Part shown: positions 14,675 to 19,349 of the stretch, one piece after another
Position numbering within the stretch: the stretch's first letter is position 1
Layout of the letters: every line of letters starts with the position of its first letter
From: Candidatus Zhuqueibacterota bacterium
GTDB lineage: Bacteria; Zhuqueibacterota; Zhuqueibacteria; Thermofontimicrobiales; Thiofontviventaceae
DNA: 19,349 nt
Direction: 5' to 3'
Assembly (NCBI GenBank): GCA_014729735.1
Contig: WJJN01000008.1
Location: forward strand, 1 to 19,349
Made by a program: the position numbers and the translations under genes
The notes under the pieces: generated by a model
The model's input: the letters and a program-made list of their open reading frames with translations, nothing else
Database searches by the model: none
What the model was told of the DNA's origin: nothing

Positions 14675-16947
14675 TACGGACCCACAAATTTATGGATTTT
14701 AAAGAACTATCATTAGAATATCATAGCCGCGAAAGAAAGGGCAAGGTAGAGGTTGTTCCGACGAAACCCTGTTCAACTCAACGGGATCTTTCTATGGCTT
14801 ACACACCAGGTGTTGCCGAGCCCTGCCTGCGAATTGAAAAGAATCCGGAAGATGCATATACCTATACGGCAAAAGGGAATCTCGTTGCTGTCGTATCCAA
14901 TGGAACGGCTGTACTTGGTTTGGGAGATATCGGAGCACTCGCCGGTAAGCCGGTGATGGAAGGAAAAGGAGTTCTGTTCAAACGTTTCGCGGATATCGAT
15001 GTTTTTGATATCGAATTAAATACAAAAGACCCGAAAGAGGTTATTAAAGCGGTTCAGTTGATGGAACCGACATTCGGTGGTGTGAACCTGGAAGATATTA
15101 AAGCACCGGAATGCTTTGAAATTGAGGAAACGCTGAAGAAAACGACCAATATTCCGATTTTTCATGACGATCAACACGGCACGGCAATTATTTCCGGTGC
15201 CGCACTGATAAATGCATGTGAATTAGTAAACAAGAAGATCGGGGATGTTAAGGTCGTGATTAACGGCGCAGGTGCTGCAGGTATCGCGTGTGCCGATCTC
15301 TATGTACTGCTCGGTGTTCGCAAGGAAAATATTATCATGTGCGATTCCAAGGGTGTTATTTACAAGGGGCGCACAGCCGGCATGAATCCTTACAAAGAAA
15401 AATATGCCGTTGATACGAAATTGAGAACGCTCGAAGAAGCGATGAAGGGTTCCGATGTATTTTGCGGTGTATCTGTCAAAGATTGCGTGACCCAGGACAT
15501 GGTTCGTTCCATGGCGGATAAACCGATTATTTTCGCGATGGCAAATCCTGACCCGGAAATCACGTACGGTGATGCCAAAGCCGCCCGTTCCGATGTCATT
15601 ATGGCGACCGGTCGCTCGGACTATCCGAACCAGGTGAACAACGTGCTTGGCTTCCCATTTATCTTTCGCGGAGCATTGGACGTTCGTGCTCGTGCAATCA
15701 ACGATGAAATGAAAATCGCTGCATCTCATGCCCTTGCATCTCTGGCAAAAGAAGATGTGCCCGATTCGGTGTGTAAGGCATACGGCGTTGACCGGCTATC
15801 GTTCGGTGCGGAATATATTATCCCGAAACCGTTCGATCCGCGGGTACTGCTGTGGGAAGCACCGGCAGTAGCAAAAGCCGCTATGGATACAGGTGTGGCA
15901 CAGGTCGAGTTAGACCTTGAAAAATACAAGGAAGTACTCGAAGCCCGGCTCGGCAAATCGAGGGAGCTGATGCGGATCGTCATCAATAAAGCACAACGAG
16001 ATCCGCAGAAAGTCGTATATCCCGAAGGAGAGCATCCGAAAATTCTCCGAGCTGCAAATATTGTTCTAAATGAAAAAATTGCAAAACCGGTACTATTGGG
16101 TCGCCGGCACATCATTGAGCAGCGGATTAAAGAATTACAGCTCGAACTGGATGATGTGGAGATAATCCAGCCTGCAGAATCGACGAAATTTGATGCGTAC
16201 TGCGAAGAATTTTATCGAATGCGCCATCGTAAAGGGCTCACGATGCCGGAGGTACAAAGTTTGATGTCGATGGAGCGATTCTATGCACCGATGATGGCAC
16301 ATGTCGGAGATGCGGATTGTGTTATCGGCGGTATTACGATGAATTATCCGGATATGATCCGCCCCTCACTTCGCATCGTTCGATTACGACCCGATGTGTC
16401 CCGCGTCGCGGGTATGTTCATTCTGATATTCAAGAACAAACTGATATGCTGCGCCGATACAACAGTTAATATTGATCCCACTGCCGAAGAGCTGGCTGAA
16501 ATTGCCCTGCTCACTGCAGAAACAGCAAAAAGGTTCGATATTACCCCCCGTATTGCAATGCTATCATTTTCGAATTTCGGCAGTGTTGAACACCCTGTTT
16601 CATTAAAAGTGAAGCGTGCAACTGAAATCGTCAAGCAGAAAAATCCGGAATTAATGATCGATGGTGAAATGCACGCCGATACAGCAGTCGTTCCCAAAAT
16701 TATCGAGGAAGACTTTCCGTTCTCTACTTTGAAGGGCGGCGCAAATGTGCTTATTTTCCCTGATCTGGAAGCAGGTAACATTGCTTATAAGCTGCTGATA
16801 CATCTCGGCGGCTCGGAAGCAATCGGTCCGATCCTGATGGGATTGCATAAATCCGTGCACGTTCTGCAGCGTGGTTGTGAGGTGAACGACATCGTCAATA
16901 TGACGGCTATTGCTGTCGTGGAAGCACAAAGCAATCGGTTCGATTGA
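14671..16947 (+). CDS. maeB: Malic enzyme fused to phosphotransacetylase-like domain (MaeB type)
   Basis: A MaeB-type multidomain malic enzyme of 758 residues (751 if started at the ATG 14692, which aligns best with the E. coli start). It decarboxylates malate to pyruvate with NAD(P). From the ATG start: malic domain at 1-420 with 'MAYTPGVAEPC', 'GTAVLGLGDIGALAGKPVMEG', 'DVFDIELN', 'DDQHGTAIISGAAL' and the nucleotide loop 'GAGAAG' (192-197). The PTA-like domain runs from about 425 to 751 ('VVYPEGEHPKILRAANIV', 'GGITMNYPDMIRPSL', 'LKGGANVLIFPDLEAGNIAYK', 'NMTAIAVVEAQ'). In known MaeB proteins this domain is regulatory, often sensing acetyl-CoA, rather than catalytic. The TTG start at 14671 overlaps a leader ORF stop; the ATG at 14692 lacks a clear ribosome site. 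A terminator follows 24 bases after the stop. Confidence 0.93.
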   Translation: MIRTHKFMDFKELSLEYHSRERKGKVEVVPTKPCSTQRDLSMAYTPGVAEPCLRIEKNPEDAYTYTAKGNLVAVVSNGTAVLGLGDIGALAGKPVMEGKGVLFKRFADIDVFDIELNTKDPKEVIKAVQLMEPTFGGVNLEDIKAPECFEIEETLKKTTNIPIFHDDQHGTAIISGAALINACELVNKKIGDVKVVINGAGAAGIACADLYVLLGVRKENIIMCDSKGVIYKGRTAGMNPYKEKYAVDTKLRTLEEAMKGSDVFCGVSVKDCVTQDMVRSMADKPIIFAMANPDPEITYGDAKAARSDVIMATGRSDYPNQVNNVLGFPFIFRGALDVRARAINDEMKIAASHALASLAKEDVPDSVCKAYGVDRLSFGAEYIIPKPFDPRVLLWEAPAVAKAAMDTGVAQVELDLEKYKEVLEARLGKSRELMRIVINKAQRDPQKVVYPEGEHPKILRAANIVLNEKIAKPVLLGRRHIIEQRIKELQLELDDVEIIQPAESTKFDAYCEEFYRMRHRKGLTMPEVQSLMSMERFYAPMMAHVGDADCVIGGITMNYPDMIRPSLRIVRLRPDVSRVAGMFILIFKNKLICCADTTVNIDPTAEELAEIALLTAETAKRFDITPRIAMLSFSNFGSVEHPVSLKVKRATEIVKQKNPELMIDGEMHADTAVVPKIIEEDFPFSTLKGGANVLIFPDLEAGNIAYKLLIHLGGSEAIGPILMGLHKSVHVLQRGCEVNDIVNMTAIAVVEAQSNRFD

Positions 16948-16971
16948 TGCACGAAAATGATGTTTGAATTT

Positions 16972-17006
16972 AAAAGGCTCTGATTCTATTTGGTCAGAGC
17001 CTTTTT
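16972..17006 (+). terminator. Rho-independent terminator between maeB and the citrate lyase genes
   Basis: A perfect 12-base stem AAAAGGCTCTGA (16972-16983) / TCAGAGCCTTTT (16994-17005), with a 10-base loop and T-run. It ends only 41 bases before the citDE start, which leaves little room for a new promoter, so it may act as an attenuator allowing read-through. Confidence 0.88.
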
Positions 17007-17047
17007 GATAGGCAATACATAACTAATTTTATGTAGGAGGTTTTCTC

Positions 17048-18265
17048 ATGAAAACGACTGCCCAAGCCGGGATGCGCGGAGCAGATGTACGATCTGACTG
17101 CTGGGTGGAAATTACTCTGAAAAATGAGGGCGGGGTCTCAATAAATGTGAACAGCAGGGTTGAATCCATGTTCGGAGATTCCATCAGGGAATTGGCAAAG
17201 GAAGAGTGTGAATTTTTTGATATAGCACACGCAGATGTGGTGATCGAAGATGCCGGTGCTTTGCCATTCGTATTGATGGCGCGCATGGAAGCGGCAATCC
17301 GAAGATTAAAACCAGACCTCGATAGAGAATATTTACCGGAGATGAAAAATTTCTCCCGCTATGAATCAACCCGCGAAAGATTCCGGCGTTCTCGGCTCTA
17401 TTTGCCGGGAAATAGTCCGAAATTCATGGTCAATGCCGGTATTCATAAACCGGATGGCGTGATTCTCGATCTGGAAGACAGCGTGGCGCCGGCGGAAAAG
17501 GACGTTGCCGCGATCCTTGTCCGCAATGCGTTACGGCAGGTCAATTTTTATGAAGCAGAGCGCATGGTGCGCATCAATCAACTGCCAAAAGGATTGGATG
17601 ACTTACAGTTTATCGTACCACAAAATGTGCACGTCATTCTGATCCCAAAATGCGAACATGCGGAACAGGTGCAGCAGGTCGATCATGAGGTTCGAAAAAT
17701 TATAAATGAAAATGGGATCAAAAAGCCCGTTTTCTATATGCCGATCGTTGAAAGTGCTCTCGGAATTTTGAATGCATATCAGATTGCCACGGCTTCGAAA
17801 AATGTGATTGCACTGACGATCGGTCTGGAAGATTATACAGCAGATATCGGAACACAGCGCACTGTCGAGGGCAGGGAAAGCCTGTGGGCGCGTTCGATGA
17901 TCGTCAATGCTGCGCGTGCGGCACGGGTTCAGCCCATCGACACGGTATTTTCAGATGTCGCGGATATGGAAGGATTGAAGCAGAGCGTTCTCGAAGCCAA
18001 ATCGCTGGGATTTGATGGAAAAGGGTGCATTCATCCGCGGCAGATCCAGCCGATTCATGATGCATTTGCGCCTTCGGATGAAGAAATCGAAAAAGCGAAA
18101 AAAATCGTGCTTGCGTTTGAAAAAGCAGAAGCAGAGGGATTGGGCGTCGTTTCGCTGGGAAGCAAAATGATCGATCCGCCAGTTGTGAAACGCGCACTGC
18201 ACACCGTGAAATTAGCAATATCTGTGAATAAATTAGCCGAGAACTGGCGGGAAGGAGAGGAATAA
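17048..18265 (+). CDS. Citrate lyase gamma-beta fusion: acyl carrier (CitD) joined to lyase subunit (CitE)
   Basis: A 405-residue fusion. Residues 1-95 match CitD, the acyl carrier: 'INVNSRVESMFGDSIREL' and 'VVIEDAGALPFVLMARMEAAIRR' correspond to the E. coli 'INSSVEKQFGDAIR' and 'VDDKGALDCILRARLEALL'. After a linker (about 96-115), residues 116-405 are CitE, the citryl-ACP lyase: 'RLYLPGNSPKFM', 'VILDLEDSVAPAEKD' (Glu143, Asp144), 'MVRINQL', 'MPIVESALGI' (Glu235) and 'GLEDYTADIG'. CitD normally carries a phosphoribosyl-dephospho-CoA group on the serine of E-S-x-D; here the matching stretch is V-R-S-D, so the only candidate is Ser16, one place later. Elsewhere CitD and CitE are usually separate proteins. 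The ATG follows TAGGAGG with good spacing. CitF begins one base after the stop. Substrate could be citrate or citramalate. Confidence 0.9.
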   Translation: MKTTAQAGMRGADVRSDCWVEITLKNEGGVSINVNSRVESMFGDSIRELAKEECEFFDIAHADVVIEDAGALPFVLMARMEAAIRRLKPDLDREYLPEMKNFSRYESTRERFRRSRLYLPGNSPKFMVNAGIHKPDGVILDLEDSVAPAEKDVAAILVRNALRQVNFYEAERMVRINQLPKGLDDLQFIVPQNVHVILIPKCEHAEQVQQVDHEVRKIINENGIKKPVFYMPIVESALGILNAYQIATASKNVIALTIGLEDYTADIGTQRTVEGRESLWARSMIVNAARAARVQPIDTVFSDVADMEGLKQSVLEAKSLGFDGKGCIHPRQIQPIHDAFAPSDEEIEKAKKIVLAFEKAEAEGLGVVSLGSKMIDPPVVKRALHTVKLAISVNKLAENWREGEE

Positions 18266-18266
18266 T

Positions 18267-19349
18267 ATGGCAGGAAAAATTGAGATGAAACAGAACGCTG
18301 CCGGTCGTTCGGTTCCGGCGGAAGTAAACGGCAGGCAGGCGATCCCGTACATGGGAGTCGGAAAGTACCGTCCGGCAGGCAGAAAAGCTGCGCCGCCGCT
18401 GGCAACATGTGCCGATTATCCGGCTGATGGAAATAAAGTGCTGCCCGATTTGAAAACCGCGCTCATCAAAGCCGGAATTAAAGACGGGATGACAATTTCC
18501 ACACATCATCATTTTCGGAACGGCGATCTGGTTGCCAATCAGATTTTCGATATCGCGGCTGAAATTGGCGTCAAAGACTTAATGTGGTTCCCAAGTGCTT
18601 CTTTTCCGTGTCATGCGCCGATCATCGATCATCTGGAAAACGGTGTGGTGCATCACATTGAAGGCTCGATGAACGGACCGCTGGGAGATTATTGTTCTAC
18701 CGGAAAAATGCGTGGATTGGGAGTGCTGCGTTCTCATGGCGGCAGATATCAGGCAGTGCAGGACGGCGAAGTGCATATCGATATTGCCGTGATTGCTGCG
18801 CCTACTGCTGATTACTTCGGAAATGCAAACGGATTGACTGGCGAATCTGCTTGTGGTCTTTTAGGATTTGCGCTGGCAGATTCTCAGTATGCGGATAAAG
18901 TCATTATTGTGACAGATAACCTGATCGATTTTCCGTGCATTCCGTGGCAAATTCAGGGCAATTACGTGGATCATGTGGTGGTGATGGACAAGATCGGAGA
19001 GCCGAGTAAAATCGTGTCCGGAACGACGCAAATAACGAAAAGTCCGGATCGTTTGCTTATCGCTGAAATGACCGCAAAGTTCGTTCGTGAAGCCGGCATT
19101 TTGCGAGACGGATTTTCTTTTCAGGCAGGAGCCGGCGGAACTTCATTATCTTTTGCACTATTTTTGAAAGAAATGATGAAGGAGCAGGGAATCAAAGCCC
19201 GGTTCGTTCGCGGGGGAAGCACCCAGTATCTGGTGCAGATGCTGGAGGAAGGACTGACAGACTACATTCTGGACGGACAGACCTTTGATCTGGAAGGTGT
19301 GCGTTCCATGAGAGAAAATCCGCGACATGTAAATACGAGTCCTTTTACG
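18267..19349 (+). CDS. citF: Citrate lyase alpha subunit, N-terminal 361 residues (runs off window)
   Basis: The first 361 residues of about 510 expected for CitF, the acetyl-ACP:citrate ACP-transferase that swaps the acetyl group on the carrier for citrate. Seen: 'KAGIKDGMTISTHHHFRNGD' near 71-90, 'SFPCHAPIIDHLENGVV' (about 112-128), 'MRGLGVLRSHGGRYQAVQDG' (about 149-168), 'ADYFGNANGLTGESACG' (about 179-195) and 'FSFQAGAGGTSLSFALFL' (about 287-304). These follow E. coli CitF in order. The frame stays open to the window end. The start ATG at 18267 is one base after the citDE stop and is preceded by GGAGAGG inside that gene, so the two are tightly coupled. Accessory citC, citX and citG genes are not in the window; they may lie downstream. 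Confidence 0.93.
   Translation, partial: MAGKIEMKQNAAGRSVPAEVNGRQAIPYMGVGKYRPAGRKAAPPLATCADYPADGNKVLPDLKTALIKAGIKDGMTISTHHHFRNGDLVANQIFDIAAEIGVKDLMWFPSASFPCHAPIIDHLENGVVHHIEGSMNGPLGDYCSTGKMRGLGVLRSHGGRYQAVQDGEVHIDIAVIAAPTADYFGNANGLTGESACGLLGFALADSQYADKVIIVTDNLIDFPCIPWQIQGNYVDHVVVMDKIGEPSKIVSGTTQITKSPDRLLIAEMTAKFVREAGILRDGFSFQAGAGGTSLSFALFLKEMMKEQGIKARFVRGGSTQYLVQMLEEGLTDYILDGQTFDLEGVRSMRENPRHVNTSPFT

Noticed and set aside
17005..17032. Promoter (TTGATA ... TTTTAT) between the terminator and citDE
   Set aside because: The -10 is poor and transcription would start at or after the ribosome site, leaving no usable leader.
14732..18265. Reductive TCA (ATP-citrate lyase) carbon fixation
   Set aside because: The genes are CitDEF-type citrate lyase, which works in the cleavage direction and lacks the ATP-grasp and CoA-ligase domains of ATP-citrate lyase.

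Overview
The window looks like a chromosomal piece of a bacterium of the FCB superphylum (Calditrichota, Marinimicrobia, KSB1, Ignavibacteria or a relative). The best clue is a secreted repeat protein ending in the type IX secretion (Por/FlgD-like) tail, with the typical 'GQNYPNPFNPTT' string. Strong AGGAGG-type Shine-Dalgarno (SD) sites, sigma-70-like promoters and frequent TTG starts fit a moderately AT-rich, probably anaerobic member. This placement is inferred from protein style, not from a marker gene. I see no rRNA, tRNA, CRISPR array, insertion sequence or phage gene.

Region 1 (1-3257, minus strand) is a compact operon. It reads NamZ-like muramidase (DUF1343), pyruvoyl-dependent arginine decarboxylase, deoxyhypusine-synthase-like protein, then agmatinase (cut by the window edge). 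The last three form a plausible route arginine -> agmatine -> putrescine -> homospermidine-type polyamine.

Region 2 (3494-7927) holds an exported GH13 amylase-family enzyme with two glycogen-binding-like modules. Next comes a small exported protein resembling the N-terminal half of a debranching enzyme, abutting a convergent sugar-isomerase-like TIM-barrel gene that has its own promoter.

Region 3 (8086-12698) holds a stand-alone Smr-domain protein, a small putative lipoprotein, the five-repeat secreted protein and a rho-independent terminator. After these come an exported TPR protein with a long 5' leader and a small acidic protein I do not recognise.

Region 4 (12755-19349) is an organic-acid module. 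It contains a two-subunit aconitase-superfamily hydro-lyase (LeuC/LeuD-like), a malic enzyme fused to a phosphotransacetylase-like domain (MaeB), a terminator, a fused citrate lyase gamma+beta protein (CitD-CitE) and the start of citrate lyase alpha (CitF). The set could convert citrate, or by analogy mesaconate/citramalate, to acetate plus a C3/C4 acid feeding pyruvate. The most unusual points are the CitD-CitE fusion with a displaced candidate attachment serine, the non-standard LeuD specificity loop (YTYT), and a mini-ORF whose stop overlaps a TTG start of maeB. No gap between genes exceeds 300 bases.
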